Shown in pieces: positions 53,003 to 63,329 of a stretch of 64,000 nucleotides of DNA. How positions within the stretch are numbered: the first letter of the stretch is position 1; each line of letters begins with the position of its first letter. This DNA comes from Ferrimonas sediminicola (GTDB taxonomy: Bacteria > Pseudomonadota > Gammaproteobacteria > Enterobacterales > Shewanellaceae). The DNA is taken from assembly GCF_005116715.1 (NCBI RefSeq), contig NZ_SWCI01000003.1, positions 124,001 through 188,000 on the forward strand. The letters run 5' to 3'. The notes below the pieces were generated by a model, which saw nothing but the letters and a program-made list of their open reading frames with translations, was not told the origin of the DNA and searched no databases. The translations under genes and the position numbers were made by a program.

Positions 53003-55786
53003 TTAGACGGAAAACCGGCCGGTTTCCGATTTGAATCGGTTGAGGTCCTCGATGTTGCTGGATCCCTCGATCACCGAGTGATCTTGGTGTTGGTTGCCGC
53101 AGCTGAACAGGATCAGCCTGTCGGGCACCTTCGCCTTCATTCGACTGACAATAAAGCGGATCATGTCGGCCCTCTCCAGGGTGTCGATCTCCTCGGCGAT
53201 ACGCTGGCGAAGGCCAAAATCATTGTCATGGTTGCCTATGCTGGTCCACAGCCTCTGCGCTCTGGCGTTAATGTTAGCATCGGGCTCCAGGATCTGGCGG
53301 ACCAGCCCTTGCTTGGTGGATTGCCACTGGTCGTGGGTGATCTGCATCAGGGCGTAGCTGAAATCGGCGATAAACTGGTCGATGGCTTCAATGAGCTGAA
53401 GAGGGCTGGCCACCGGACTCTGGATGTAGAACATCAGGCCGGGGTAGTGGTTCAGTGGCACATAGCTGGTGCCGACCATGTAACCCAGCTGTTGCTTGGT
53501 CCTCAGTTCGTGGAAGAAGTTGGAGCTCATGGCGTGGTTTAGCAGGCTGAACATCGCCGCCTTCTCCGGCGTGTGCCTGCGGGACTGGTAGTAGACCAGG
53601 ATGGCGCTGTCCTGATGTTCCGCCGGCAGCTCGCGTAAGATGGTGCCTCGCGCCTCGATACTGACCAGCTCCCGAACCACTTCGGGACCGGGGGCGCTCA
53701 GCTTGATCATCTGTTGATGCAGGTCACGGGCCAGGGCATCGGCCTCTGCTCGCAGCCAATCGCCATAGACGAAGGCTTCGATGTTGATTTGGCGGTAGAT
53801 CCTTCCAATGTGCTCGTGAAGCTCCTCCAAAGTGACCGTCTCCAGGCCCGCCGCCAGACGCAGGGGCTCATAGCTGCGGTGCTGGAGGGTGGCTGTCAGG
53901 CTGTTGAACAGTTTGGATATGGGGCGGGCATTGCGCACGGCGTGCCAATTGCGCATCAGCCTGGACTTGGTGTCGTTAAAGCGCCTGGGGAGGAAGTTCC
54001 GTTTCTTGGCCTGGCTGAGCAACAGGCTGAGCAGCTCCTGCTGTTTGCCGGTGAAACCGGTGAGGTGCAGGGTCAGCCCCCCCTGATGGGGGTAGATGTT
54101 GTAGCTGAGGCCGGCAATCTCGGCGGCGTAGGTGCGTTCGCTGAGATCGTCGAGTAGCATGGCAATGTAGAGGCGTGTCAGCGCCGCCGCTCGGGTGGTC
54201 CTATGGGCCTCGTCGCTGTCGAGGGCAATAAACAGGTGGCCCTTGGGCACATTGAACTCGCTGTCCTTGAAGTGCCACAGTCTGAAACCGTCGCGTTCGA
54301 ACACAACCTGGGGGACCTCGGAGTCCTGCTCCTCGTGTCGGGCCTTAATATCCTTGAGGATGTAGGGATTGGGGCCCGGCAGGCTCAGTTCATGGGATTT
54401 TGGCACGGCAGCCCAACGACAGCGGCGCTGTTCGGTAATGGGCTCTATGCTGTAGGGTGTGTTGTACCACCTGGCGTGCCGGTCTGTTTCCAGCTCCGGC
54501 AGCACCAACTGCAGTCTCAGCCGTTTGGGGTGCATGCTCCCCAGCAGATCCCGGGTTAACTGGGTGTCCAGCTTGTCCATGCGGTAGTCGCCGTAGATGA
54601 TGTCGTGTTCCGGGTAGTGCTGCATGTTGATCGCCAGATGGCTGGCCAGATCCATCGGCTTGCTAGCCTCCTGGAAGCGGAACGCCAGATCCAGCAGGGT
54701 TTTGCGTTCATCGTAGCGCCACTCCTCGAGGCACTGGGCTTTGACCACCTCAATGTACTGAAACATCAACCCCAGTATGGTGTCCTGTTCGGCGATCCCC
54801 TTCTCAGTCAGCTGGAAGCTGATGTTGAAATCCTTGAAGTTGTAGCCGTTGATGCCGCCGCCGGCGGAGAGGTTGGTGGCCAGCCCCTGGCGCTTGAGCA
54901 GGGAGAGCAGGCTGCCACGACCTTCGTAGCCTAGCATGTGGGCCAGAAAGGTCAGGGGCTTGAGGTGATACCACCGGTCGACGCCGGGCAGGGGGAAGGT
55001 CGCGGTCAGGCGTCGCTGAGCTTTCAGCGGGGTGGCCCGCACCTCGATGTTGAGCTCCCGATCGGTATAGAGGTCAATGTCCGGGTAGGCTTTGATCAGG
55101 TTACGGTTTTCCACCTGGGCGAAGCGTTGCTGCGCCCACTGCTGCTGTAACTCCAGTGGAGCGTGGCTTACCATCACCAGAGTCATCAGGTTGGCGGAGT
55201 AGTGCTGGCGGTAGAACGCCAGCAACTCCTCCCGGACCGGTCTGTCGTCGCGGTCTTCCAGGGTCTGAAGGTTGCCTACGGAAAATTTGGCAAAGGGGTG
55301 GGCGGGGTTTACCGTCTGCTTATGCACCTGATAGAGGCGGCGGACATCGTCCCGCAGCTTCATCTTGAATTCGGAGTCCACCGACAGGCGTTCTTTGTCC
55401 GCCAGGTGGGCATCGAACAGCGGGGCGGTAAAGAACTGGCTGAACCTGTCCAGGCCCTCTTCGAAGCTGGCGTGATTGATGTCGAAGAAGTAACAGGTAA
55501 ACTCGGGCCCAGTCCAGGCGTTGTGGTTGCCGCCATGCTGGCTGATGAAGCGCTGGTAGTCTCCGGGGGTTGGGTACTTCTCCGTTCCCAGGAACAGCAT
55601 GTGTTCCAGAAAATGCGCCATCCCCTCCCGCTCTTCGGGGTCGTCGAAATGTCCCACGTTGACCGCTAGGGCGGCGGCAGACTTGTTGGCCTCCGGATCC
55701 TGAATCAGGAGAACTCTTAGGCCATTGTCTAGGGTAATCTGAGCGTATTTCTTGTTATCGTTAGGGCTGACGATCAGTTCTGGCAT
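53003..55786 (-). CDS. M16-family zinc metalloprotease, insulinase/protease III type
   Basis: 927-residue peptidase. The inverted zinc motif HFLEH lies near residue 58-62 (MAHFLEHMLFLGTEKYP), with the distal Glu in the SVDSEFKMKLRDD region. Length and the two-half layout resemble pitrilysin (PtrA) and insulin-degrading enzymes. There is no clear signal peptide (MPELIVSPNDNKKYAQITLDNGL), so it may be cytoplasmic, unlike E. coli PtrA. Single gene; the gap 52863-53002 to the sensor gene shows no feature beyond promoter-like sequence. Confidence 0.88.
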   Translation of the reverse strand: MPELIVSPNDNKKYAQITLDNGLRVLLIQDPEANKSAAALAVNVGHFDDPEEREGMAHFLEHMLFLGTEKYPTPGDYQRFISQHGGNHNAWTGPEFTCYFFDINHASFEEGLDRFSQFFTAPLFDAHLADKERLSVDSEFKMKLRDDVRRLYQVHKQTVNPAHPFAKFSVGNLQTLEDRDDRPVREELLAFYRQHYSANLMTLVMVSHAPLELQQQWAQQRFAQVENRNLIKAYPDIDLYTDRELNIEVRATPLKAQRRLTATFPLPGVDRWYHLKPLTFLAHMLGYEGRGSLLSLLKRQGLATNLSAGGGINGYNFKDFNISFQLTEKGIAEQDTILGLMFQYIEVVKAQCLEEWRYDERKTLLDLAFRFQEASKPMDLASHLAINMQHYPEHDIIYGDYRMDKLDTQLTRDLLGSMHPKRLRLQLVLPELETDRHARWYNTPYSIEPITEQRRCRWAAVPKSHELSLPGPNPYILKDIKARHEEQDSEVPQVVFERDGFRLWHFKDSEFNVPKGHLFIALDSDEAHRTTRAAALTRLYIAMLLDDLSERTYAAEIAGLSYNIYPHQGGLTLHLTGFTGKQQELLSLLLSQAKKRNFLPRRFNDTKSRLMRNWHAVRNARPISKLFNSLTATLQHRSYEPLRLAAGLETVTLEELHEHIGRIYRQINIEAFVYGDWLRAEADALARDLHQQMIKLSAPGPEVVRELVSIEARGTILRELPAEHQDSAILVYYQSRRHTPEKAAMFSLLNHAMSSNFFHELRTKQQLGYMVGTSYVPLNHYPGLMFYIQSPVASPLQLIEAIDQFIADFSYALMQITHDQWQSTKQGLVRQILEPDANINARAQRLWTSIGNHDNDFGLRQRIAEEIDTLERADMIRFIVSRMKAKVPDRLILFSCGNQHQDHSVIEGSSNIEDLNRFKSETGRFSV

Positions 55787-56013
55787 TGATGTTGAGTCCT
55801 ATGGGCCTACCGCAGTGCTTTGAGTATTGCGCCGGAGACAACAAGGGCAATGCGCATGCTGGTTCTGATAGTGATAAGCCTAGTTAAAGCTGACTGCGAA
55901 CGTGGCATTTTTGTTAGCTTATACCCTTTCCCAGGGGAAAACCAAAATGAATCACTTTGTTATTTTGCTGCTTTCTTGGTGAGTGAGCGCTTTTTAGACG
56001 GGAACGGTTCGGG

Positions 56014-56042
56014 TGTTAACAACGGCCCTGGGTTTCTATAGA
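56014..56042 (+). promoter_or_regulatory. Candidate sigma-70 promoter of sixA
   Basis: TGTTAA (56014-56019), 17-bp spacer, TATAGA (56037-56042). The leader that follows holds a CGGGG/CCCCG hairpin (56070-56086). The remainder of the 358-bp gap 55787-56144 shows nothing else recognisable. Confidence 0.5.
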
Positions 56043-56144
56043 ATGCCCGACTTAATCTGCTCTAAAGATCGGGGTTCAGAGCCCCGGTTCTCGCGGGCAG
56101 GAGCCACCATCCGGCCGGGCCGGCGAGCAATCATCGGGGTAACA

Positions 56145-56618
56145 ATGCAGCTATTTTTGATGCGTCATGGCGAGGCCGGGTTCGATGCCTCGGTGGACAG
56201 CCAGAGAACCCTGACCGATCTCGGTCAGCGGGAGGTGATGCATATGGGGGCGAAGCTGGCTCCGGAGTTTGCCCGGTGCGAGCTGGCCCTGGTGAGCCCC
56301 TATGTGCGGGCCCAGCAGAGCTGGGTGTGTCTGCAGGCCTCGCTGCCCGAGGGGGTGGCGGTGGAAACTCTGGACGAACTGGTGCCCGATGCAGATCCCT
56401 CCCTCAGTCACGATGTGATTGCGGCCTATGCCGATACCCATGGCGCCGAGCGGGTGCTGGTGGTGGCCCACATGCCTCTGCTGGCCTATCTGGTCAGGGA
56501 GTTTGTCCCTGGTATAGAGCCTCCCCTGTTTGCCACCGCGGCGGTTGCTGCAATAAGGACGCTTCCCTGCGCGGAGTTTCAGTGGCTCAAGTCACCGACG
56601 GTGCCAGCCCTCCTCTGA
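56145..56618 (+). CDS. sixA: Phosphohistidine phosphatase SixA
   Basis: 157-residue histidine phosphatase. The catalytic MRHGEAG motif is at residues 6-12, and a second His lies in VVAHMPLLAYL. SixA dephosphorylates phosphohistidine in phosphorelay or PTS proteins (HPt of ArcB or NPr). ATG at 56145 is the first Met before the conserved LFLMRHGEA. Its last 27 bp overlap the end of convergent smrB. The same neighbourhood (sixA, smrB, prmB, aroC) occurs in E. coli. Confidence 0.88.
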   Translation: MQLFLMRHGEAGFDASVDSQRTLTDLGQREVMHMGAKLAPEFARCELALVSPYVRAQQSWVCLQASLPEGVAVETLDELVPDADPSLSHDVIAAYADTHGAERVLVVAHMPLLAYLVREFVPGIEPPLFATAAVAAIRTLPCAEFQWLKSPTVPALL

Positions 56619-57122
56619 TTGACCGATATCCACCAACACCAGCAGTGAGCCATCGCCGCCCCACTCGAGGGGCGCCTGATGGTAGGCGATCACATCCGGA
56701 TGCTGGGCCAGCCAGGCGGGTACCTGTTGCTTGAGCACCCCGCCACCGATGCCGTGCATGATGCAGGCACAGTCGATGTGCTGCTTCCTGCACGCCTCAA
56801 TGAGGGCGATGATCTCGAACCGTGCTTCCTGGGCCCGGTAGCCGTGAAGATCCAGCATCAGCTCCGGAGGGTAGTCGCCGCGGCGCAGCTTCTTCAACTC
56901 GAAGGGATCTGCCCCCTCCCGCAGGTAGCGGGTGGGGCCGCTGTCGGGCATGGCCGGCTGGTACTCGTCCGAGAAGTAGGTGTCCGCCATCTGACGCTGC
57001 TGTTTCTCCTCCATCACCACCTTGGATTTGGGGCTTTTCCTGTGGTGATGCTTGTCCTGACTCATGGGTTTGATCCCCTTCATCATCTCGGAAAACAGCT
57101 TGTCGTGATTCTGCTGGCTCAT
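56592..57122 (-). CDS. smrB: Ribosome rescue endonuclease SmrB
   Basis: 176-residue Smr-domain protein that cleaves mRNA between collided ribosomes. The N-terminal half is charged and helical (KLFSEMMKGIKPM, DKHHHRKSPKSKVVMEEKQQRQMADTYFSDEYQP). The Smr domain shows LDLHGYRAQEARFEI (DxHG) and the GIGGGVLKQQVPAWL loop, ending in GGDGSLLVLVD. Start at 57122 has GGGAAG upstream; the frame remains open to 57176. Divergent from prmB by 100 bp. Confidence 0.92.
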   Translation of the reverse strand: MSQQNHDKLFSEMMKGIKPMSQDKHHHRKSPKSKVVMEEKQQRQMADTYFSDEYQPAMPDSGPTRYLREGADPFELKKLRRGDYPPELMLDLHGYRAQEARFEIIALIEACRKQHIDCACIMHGIGGGVLKQQVPAWLAQHPDVIAYHQAPLEWGGDGSLLVLVDIGQSEEGWHRR

Positions 57123-57223
57123 AGACTTCCCGCTCGGGCGGCACATGGTTAAAGGAATGCAATCGTAATCCGACAAGGGGCGGGTTACAATGTGCCGGTT
57201 TCATCTAGTTTAGGGTTTTCCAG

Positions 57224-58147
57224 GTGGATAAAATTTTTATCGACGAAGCAGTGACCGAACTGCAGACCATTGAAGATATGCTGCGGTGGTCCGTCAGCCG
57301 TTTTAATGACGCTGGCATCTATTATGGCCATGGTACCGACAACCCCTGGGACGAGGCGGTGGCTTTGGTGCTGCACTGTTTGCACCTGCCCCTCGAGTTG
57401 GGGAACGAAGTGCGCCGGGCGCGCCTGACCAGCAGCGAAAAACAGAAGATCGCCGAGCTGGTGATCCGCCGGGTTCGGGATCGCACCCCGGTACCCTACC
57501 TGACCAACAGTGCCTGGTTCGCCGGCCTGGAGTTCTACTGTGATGAGCGGGTGCTGGTGCCCCGTTCGCCCATTGCCGAACTGATCGACAAGGGGTTCAC
57601 TCCCTGGATGTACAACAAGCCGGTACAGCGTATCCTCGATATGTGTACTGGTTCCGGCTGTATCGCCATCGCCTGTGCCTACGCCTTCCCGGATGCCGAG
57701 GTGGACGCGGTGGACATCAGCAGCGACGCCCTGGATGTTGCTCAGATCAATATTGAGCGCCACGGCATGCTGCACAGCGTCTTCCCCATCCAGTCCGATG
57801 GGTTCAATGCCTTGCCAGGGCAGAAGTATGATCTTATTGTGTCCAATCCTCCCTACGTCGACGCCGAGGATATGGCTGACCTGCCTGAGGAGTTTCACCA
57901 TGAGCCAGAGCTGGGTCTGGCTTCTGGCAACGATGGCCTGGACCTGACTCGCCGCATCCTGCGTGAGGCGGCCGATCACCTCAATGACAACGGGGTGCTG
58001 ATCGTAGAGGTGGGTAACTCCTGGGTGGCCCTGGCCGAGCAACTGCCTGAGGTGCCCTTCACCTGGCTGGAGTTCGAAAACGGCGGCGACGGGGTGTTTG
58101 TCCTCACCAGGGAGCAGTTGGTGGAGCATCAAGACCGCTTCAAGTAG
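57224..58147 (+). CDS. prmB: Ribosomal protein L3 N5-glutamine methyltransferase
   Basis: SAM-dependent methyltransferase of 307 residues that methylates a Gln of ribosomal protein uL3. The catalytic NPPY motif is in [13 protein letters not shown] and the SAM-binding motif is [15 protein letters not shown]. The start is GTG at 57224: the following residues ([21 protein letters not shown]) are colinear with the E. coli N-terminus. No obvious ribosome binding site competes. Followed by aroC 30 bp on. Confidence 0.93.
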   Translation: MDKIFIDEAVTELQTIEDMLRWSVSRFNDAGIYYGHGTDNPWDEAVALVLHCLHLPLELGNEVRRARLTSSEKQKIAELVIRRVRDRTPVPYLTNSAWFAGLEFYCDERVLVPRSPIAELIDKGFTPWMYNKPVQRILDMCTGSGCIAIACAYAFPDAEVDAVDISSDALDVAQINIERHGMLHSVFPIQSDGFNALPGQKYDLIVSNPPYVDAEDMADLPEEFHHEPELGLASGNDGLDLTRRILREAADHLNDNGVLIVEVGNSWVALAEQLPEVPFTWLEFENGGDGVFVLTREQLVEHQDRFK

Positions 58148-58177
58148 TCATCAATCATATGGGAGTGCCGCTGGGGA

Positions 58178-59275
58178 ATGGCAGGTAATACTATAGGTAA
58201 GCTTTTCACCGTGACCACCTGGGGTGAAAGTCACGGTCTCTCACTGGGCGCCATTGTCGATGGTTGTCCCCCCGGCATCGAACTGAGCGAGGCGGATCTG
58301 CAGGGTGACCTGGACCGCCGTCGCCCAGGCAGTTCCCGCTATACCACCGCCCGGCGGGAGCCGGACCAGGTGAGCATCCAGTCCGGCGTGTTCGAGGGGA
58401 AAACCACTGGCACGCCCATCGGCCTGCTGATTCAGAACACCGATCAGCGCTCCAAGGATTACTCTGAGATCGCCCGGACCTTTCGTCCCGGCCATGCGGA
58501 CTATACCTACCATCACAAGTACGGCATCCGCGATTACCGGGGCGGTGGCCGCAGTTCCGCCCGGGAAACCGCCATGCGGGTGGCCGCCGGCGCCATTGCC
58601 AAGAAGTACCTGGCCCAGGTTCATGGCATCGAGATTCGCGGTTACCTGTCCCAGCTCGGCCCCATCCGCGCCGAGCAGGTGGACCTGGCCCAGATTGAGC
58701 AGAACCCCTTTTTCTTCCCCGACACCACCAAGCTGGAGGCGCTGGACCAGTTCATGCGGGATCTGAAGAAGAGCGGCGACTCCATCGGCGCCAAGGTGAC
58801 CGTGGTGGCCACCGGGGTGCCGGTGGGGCTGGGTGAGCCAGTGTTCGACCGTCTGGATGCGGATCTGGCCCACAGCCTGATGAGCATCAATGCGGTCAAG
58901 GCGGTGGCCTTGGGGGATGGCTTCGACGTGGTGGAGCAGCGGGGCAGCGAGCACCGTGACGAGTTGACCCCGGAGGGCTTTACCTCCAATCACGCCGGCG
59001 GCGTGCTCGGGGGGATCAGCAGCGGCCAGCCTCTGGTGGCTCATCTGGCGCTCAAGCCCACCTCCTCCATCATGGTGCCGGGCAACAGCATCGACCTTGA
59101 GGGGAACCCCACCGAACTGGTGACCCGGGGGCGTCATGACCCCTGTGTCGGCATACGAGCGGTACCGATCGCCGAAGCGATGATGGCGATTACCCTGATG
59201 GACCACCTGTTGCGTCATCGGGCTCAAAATGCCGACGTTGCCGTGACGACCCCTGCCTTGAATATGAAAGCGTGA
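58178..59275 (+). CDS. aroC: Chorismate synthase
   Basis: Last step of the shikimate pathway, converting EPSP to chorismate with reduced FMN. 365 residues with the family signatures [51 protein letters not shown] and [16 protein letters not shown], and the late [19 protein letters not shown]. Its TGA overlaps the ATG of the following MFS gene, suggesting one transcript running through to yfcL. Confidence 0.97.
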   Translation: MAGNTIGKLFTVTTWGESHGLSLGAIVDGCPPGIELSEADLQGDLDRRRPGSSRYTTARREPDQVSIQSGVFEGKTTGTPIGLLIQNTDQRSKDYSEIARTFRPGHADYTYHHKYGIRDYRGGGRSSARETAMRVAAGAIAKKYLAQVHGIEIRGYLSQLGPIRAEQVDLAQIEQNPFFFPDTTKLEALDQFMRDLKKSGDSIGAKVTVVATGVPVGLGEPVFDRLDADLAHSLMSINAVKAVALGDGFDVVEQRGSEHRDELTPEGFTSNHAGGVLGGISSGQPLVAHLALKPTSSIMVPGNSIDLEGNPTELVTRGRHDPCVGIRAVPIAEAMMAITLMDHLLRHRAQNADVAVTTPALNMKA

Positions 59276-60477
59276 TGACCAACCGATTCTGGCAGCCACA
59301 GCGACAGCTGTTGGCTGCCAACTACCTGTTCTATTTTGCCGTACAGGGGTTGACCGTCCCCTTTATGGGAATCTACCTGGACCTGCGTGGTTTCGACGCC
59401 CCCCAGATCGGCACCCTGATGGCGGCGCAGATGGCCACCGCCATGGTGTCTCCCTACCTGTGGGCCTCCCTGGCCGATGCCAGCGGCCGTCGGGCTGGGA
59501 TCGCCAAGCTGGGTCTGGCACTGGCGCTGACCGGGTTCGCCGGGCTGCTGTTCGCCCAGGGAATGTTGGCCACGGGGGCGGCGCTGATGGCGTTCAGTTT
59601 CAGCTGGAGCGGCATCCTCGCCCAGTTGGAGGTGCTGACTCTCTCCTCCCTGAAGCCGAGAACCGAGCTCTACAGCAAGGTGCGAAGCTGGGGAAGCGTC
59701 GGCTACCTGGCGATGGTGATCGCTGCCGGCTGGGCCTTCGACCAGTGGGATGCCGGCCTGTTGCCCTGGATCGGCGTCGGACTGCTGGCCACCATGCTCT
59801 GGTTTACCCTGGCGCTCGACAATGGGGATGAGTCGCACGGGACCCGCTCCACGGGGTCCTGGCTGGGGATCCGCTGGAGCAGGGTGGCTCTCTATCTGCT
59901 GTTTGCCTTCAGCCTTAACGCCAGTCACGGTGCCTACTACGGCTTTTACGTACTCTACCTGCAGACCCTGGGGATCAGTGAATCCGTGGCCGGGCTGCTG
60001 GTGGCCTCCGGGGTGCTGGCGGAGGTGGGCCTGTTTGCCCTGATGCCCAGGCTGCTCAGGAGGGTCGCGCTGGATCGGCTGATGATCGTCTGTGCCCTGC
60101 TGGCGCTGCTGCGCTGGTTGGTCACCGCCCAGGTGAGCTCGCCCCTGGGGCAGTTGCCGGCGCAGATGCTGCATGCGGCCAGCTTTGCCCTGGCTCATGC
60201 CTGTGCCATGCAGTTCATCCATCATGAGTTTGCGCCCGGGATCCAGGGGCGGATGCAGGCCCTCTACGGCAGCCTGGCGTTCAGTGGCGGCGGTGCCCTG
60301 GGGATCTACTTCAGTGGCCAACTTTGGGCGGATCAGCCAGGGCGAATCTGGCAGCTGGCCATGGCCCTGGCGGCGGTTTCGCTGGTGGCGGCGCTGCTCT
60401 CCCGGGGGCTGGGATACAACCGGCGGGTGGCGCAGCAGGCCGGTGAACCGCCGGGGCGTTGCGCGGATGCGGCCTAG
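59272..60477 (+). CDS. MFS transporter, 3-phenylpropionate-transporter-like, paralogue 1
   Basis: 401 residues, about 12 hydrophobic segments. N-terminus [46 protein letters not shown] resembles the HcaT/PPP-like MFS branch. The C-terminal half has [28 protein letters not shown]. The ATG overlaps the aroC stop. Substrate unknown. A second, closely similar gene follows, indicating tandem duplication. Confidence 0.85.
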   Translation: MMTNRFWQPQRQLLAANYLFYFAVQGLTVPFMGIYLDLRGFDAPQIGTLMAAQMATAMVSPYLWASLADASGRRAGIAKLGLALALTGFAGLLFAQGMLATGAALMAFSFSWSGILAQLEVLTLSSLKPRTELYSKVRSWGSVGYLAMVIAAGWAFDQWDAGLLPWIGVGLLATMLWFTLALDNGDESHGTRSTGSWLGIRWSRVALYLLFAFSLNASHGAYYGFYVLYLQTLGISESVAGLLVASGVLAEVGLFALMPRLLRRVALDRLMIVCALLALLRWLVTAQVSSPLGQLPAQMLHAASFALAHACAMQFIHHEFAPGIQGRMQALYGSLAFSGGGALGIYFSGQLWADQPGRIWQLAMALAAVSLVAALLSRGLGYNRRVAQQAGEPPGRCADAA

Positions 60478-60504
60478 CCCATTCCAGAGAGGGTGACACT
60501 CGAG

Positions 60505-61713
60505 ATGACAAACGGTCGATTCTGGCAGCCACAGAGGCGGTTAATGGCGGCCAACTACCTGTGCTATTTCGCTATACAAGCGCTGACCGTGCCTTTCATG
60601 GGGGTCTATCTGAAGCTGCGTGGTTTCGATGCTCCCCAGATCGGCGCCCTGGTTGCCATCCAGATGGTGATCGCCATGGTGGCCCCCTATCTCTGGGCCA
60701 GCCTGGCGGATCGGGGCGGTCGCCGGGCCCTGCTGACCAAGGCGGGAGTGGCCCTGTCGCTGCTGAGCTTTGGCGGCCTGTTCCTGGTTGGCGGCTTCTG
60801 GCCGACGGCGGCGATCCTGGCCCTGTTCAGCTTCAGCTGGAGCAGCATCCTGTCCCAGCTTGAGGTGCTGACCCTGGCGCTGCTCCGACCTCAGGTGGAG
60901 CTCTACAGCCGGATTCGCAGCTGGGGCAGCATCGGTTTCCTGGTGATGGTGGCGCTGGCGGGCTGGATGTTCGAGCGCTGGAGTGTGGCGCTGCTTCCCT
61001 GGGTGGGGAGCGGTTTGCTGCTGGCGATGCTGCTGTTTTCCCTGCCGCTGAACGAGGGCGATGAGCCCGACCCTGAAGCTCGCCTCAGCGGATGGGATGG
61101 CGTCCACTGGCCCAAAGCCACCCTGTTTCTGCTGTTTGCCTTCTGTCTTAATGCCAGCCACGGCGCCTTCTACGGTTTCTACGTGCTCTACCTGCAGTCC
61201 CTGGGGATCAGTGAATCGGTGGCAGGGATGCTGGTGGCGGCCGGTGTGGTGGCCGAGTTGGGGCTGTTTGTCCTGATGCCGCGCCTGCTGAGGCGTTGGC
61301 CCCTGGATCGGCTGATGATCGCCTGTGGTATGCTGGCGTTGCTGCGATGGTACCTGACGGCACAGACGCACACCCCCTGGGGGCAGGTGCCCGCCAACCT
61401 GTTGCATGCGGCCAGCTTCTCCCTGGCGCACGTGTGTGCCATGCAGTTTATCCACCACGAGTTTGCTCCTGGCATCCAGGGGCGAGTGCAGGCACTGTAC
61501 CGAAGTCTGGCCTTCAGCGGCGGCGGTGCGCTGGGGGTGTTTTTCAGTGGATTGTTGTGGCAGCGTCACCCCGGGCAGATCTGGTGGCTGGCCATGGGAC
61601 TGGCCGCGACTGCGCTGTTGGTGGCATTGATCTCCAAGGGATTGAATTACAACAATGGGATGGTCCACCGAAGTGACAGAGACGCCGAACCTTGCCCTGA
61701 TCCGGCTGTTTAA
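60505..61713 (+). CDS. MFS transporter, 3-phenylpropionate-transporter-like, paralogue 2
   Basis: 402 residues from the ATG at 60505, similar to the preceding gene over its full length ([84 protein letters not shown]). A GTG at 60493 is an alternative start close to GAGAGG, but alignment with paralogue 1 favours 60505. Its 3' end overlaps the start of epmC. Confidence 0.85.
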   Translation: MTNGRFWQPQRRLMAANYLCYFAIQALTVPFMGVYLKLRGFDAPQIGALVAIQMVIAMVAPYLWASLADRGGRRALLTKAGVALSLLSFGGLFLVGGFWPTAAILALFSFSWSSILSQLEVLTLALLRPQVELYSRIRSWGSIGFLVMVALAGWMFERWSVALLPWVGSGLLLAMLLFSLPLNEGDEPDPEARLSGWDGVHWPKATLFLLFAFCLNASHGAFYGFYVLYLQSLGISESVAGMLVAAGVVAELGLFVLMPRLLRRWPLDRLMIACGMLALLRWYLTAQTHTPWGQVPANLLHAASFSLAHVCAMQFIHHEFAPGIQGRVQALYRSLAFSGGGALGVFFSGLLWQRHPGQIWWLAMGLAATALLVALISKGLNYNNGMVHRSDRDAEPCPDPAV

Positions 61714-62200
61714 CCTGGGGCTGGGCAGACAGTTCAATACCAGGTTGATTGATCTGGGGAGCGACCCCCTCTACCTGCCGGCGGATGAGCACTGCCCCTG
61801 GCACCGCATCTATTTTGCCCACGGTTTCTTCGCCAGTGCCCTCCATGAGTTGGCTCATTGGACCCTGGCCGGGGCGGCCAGGCGTCAACGGGTGGATTAC
61901 GGTTACTGGTACCATCCCGACGGGCGCAGCGAGGCGCAGCAGGCCGCGTTTGAGCGGGTGGAGGTGAAGCCCCAGGCCATCGAGTGGGCCTTCCACCTGG
62001 CCGCCGGTCGCCGTTTCAATGTCAGTGTGGACAACCTGGGGGGGGCGCAGGTGGATCGGGCCACCTTTCAGAGACAGGTGCAGGCGCAGACCCGCCGCTA
62101 TCTGAAGCAGGGATTTCCTCCCAGGGCACAGGCCCTGATCGAGGATCTTCACCGCTACTATGCAACTCCGGCCCTGTCGCCGGAACAGTTTGAATGTTGA
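61655..62200 (+). CDS. epmC: Elongation factor P hydroxylase EpmC
   Basis: Hydroxylates the beta-lysyl-lysine of EF-P. The 181-residue frame is colinear with E. coli YfcM/EpmC: YLPADEHCPWHRIYFAHGFFASALHELAHW, DYGYWYHPDGR, VKPQAIEWAFHLAAGRRFNVSVDNL. The HExxHW metal-binding segment is visible as HELAHW. The ATG at 61655 overlaps the MFS gene by 59 bp; a GTG at 61673 (VTETPNLALIRLFN) would match the E. coli length better. EpmA and EpmB are not in the window. Confidence 0.9.
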   Translation: MGWSTEVTETPNLALIRLFNLGLGRQFNTRLIDLGSDPLYLPADEHCPWHRIYFAHGFFASALHELAHWTLAGAARRQRVDYGYWYHPDGRSEAQQAAFERVEVKPQAIEWAFHLAAGRRFNVSVDNLGGAQVDRATFQRQVQAQTRRYLKQGFPPRAQALIEDLHRYYATPALSPEQFEC

Positions 62201-62207
62201 GGCAAGG

Positions 62208-63320
62208 ATGAACAGAGCATTTCGACTCGGGGTGATCATCAACCCCCTGGCTGGACTGGGGGGGAGCGTCGCTCTCAAGGGCAGCGACGGCATGGCGGAG
62301 CAGGCGCTGGCCCTGGGGGCCGAGCCTAGGGCTCACCTGAGAATGGCCACCGCCCTGGAGCAGCTGGAGGGGGAGCGGGATCAGTTTGAGCTGCTGACCG
62401 CCTCCGGTCCCATGGGGCAGGCGCTCCTGGAGACCCTGGGGTATCAGCCGACGGTGGTGCATCACTGCGCGGCGCCCACTGGCGCCGAGGATACCCGGTT
62501 GGCGGCTCGTGCCCTGATGGAGGCCAGGGTGGACCTTATCCTGTTTGCCGGTGGTGATGGCACCGCCCGGGATATCTGCGCCGAGGTCCATGACCGCCAA
62601 GCGGTGCTCGGGGTACCGGCCGGGGTGAAGATCCACTCCGGCGTCTACGGCATCACCCCAAAGGCCAGCGGCGAGGTGGTGGCCAAGATGGTGCGCGGCG
62701 AGTTGCTCTCCACCCAGCTGGCCGAGGTGCGCGACATCGACGAGACCGCCTTCCGCCAGGGGCGGGTCCAGGCCCGCCACTTCGGTGAGATGCGCATCCC
62801 CGAGGCGCTGCAGTATGTGCAGGCGGTGAAGATGGGGGGCGTGGAGGTGGAAGCCCTGGTGCTGGATGACATCAGTGCGGAATTTCGGGAACGGATGGAT
62901 GACCATTGGCAGTACATCATGGGGTCCGGATCCACGGTGGCGGCGGTGATGGAGCACCTGGGGCTGGAGAACACCCTGCTGGGGGTGGACCTGATTGCCG
63001 GGGAGCGACTGATCGGGCAGGATATGACTGCGGTTCAATTGGTTGACGCCGTTAACGGCCGCCCCACCAAGCTGGTGGTGACCCTGATTGGCGGTCAGGG
63101 CCACCTGTTCGGTCGGGGCAACCAGCAGCTGAGCCCGGCGGTGATCCGCGCCGTTGGCAAGGACAATATCCTGGTGCTGGCCACCAAGGCCAAGCTAGAG
63201 GCCCTTGAGGGAAGGCCGATGATCGCCGATACTGGCGACCCTGAGCTGGATGCCCAGCTGGCCGGTTGGTATCCCATCATCACCGGCTATCACGATGAAG
63301 TGTTGTACCCATTAGCGTAG
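62208..63320 (+). CDS. ATP-NAD kinase family protein (AcoX-like)
   Basis: 370 residues with the NAD-kinase-type nucleotide motif FAGGDGTARDI (near residue 107), GVIINPLAGLGGSVALKGSD at the N-terminus and GVPAGVKIHSGVYG. The family is related to NAD kinase and to AcoX and is annotated ATP-NAD kinase; the substrate is unproven. Start at 62208 has AAGG directly upstream; the open frame to 62160 overlaps epmC. Placed between epmC and yfcL, so it may share their transcript. Confidence 0.83.
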   Translation: MNRAFRLGVIINPLAGLGGSVALKGSDGMAEQALALGAEPRAHLRMATALEQLEGERDQFELLTASGPMGQALLETLGYQPTVVHHCAAPTGAEDTRLAARALMEARVDLILFAGGDGTARDICAEVHDRQAVLGVPAGVKIHSGVYGITPKASGEVVAKMVRGELLSTQLAEVRDIDETAFRQGRVQARHFGEMRIPEALQYVQAVKMGGVEVEALVLDDISAEFRERMDDHWQYIMGSGSTVAAVMEHLGLENTLLGVDLIAGERLIGQDMTAVQLVDAVNGRPTKLVVTLIGGQGHLFGRGNQQLSPAVIRAVGKDNILVLATKAKLEALEGRPMIADTGDPELDAQLAGWYPIITGYHDEVLYPLA

Positions 63321-63329
63321 GAAGGGTGG

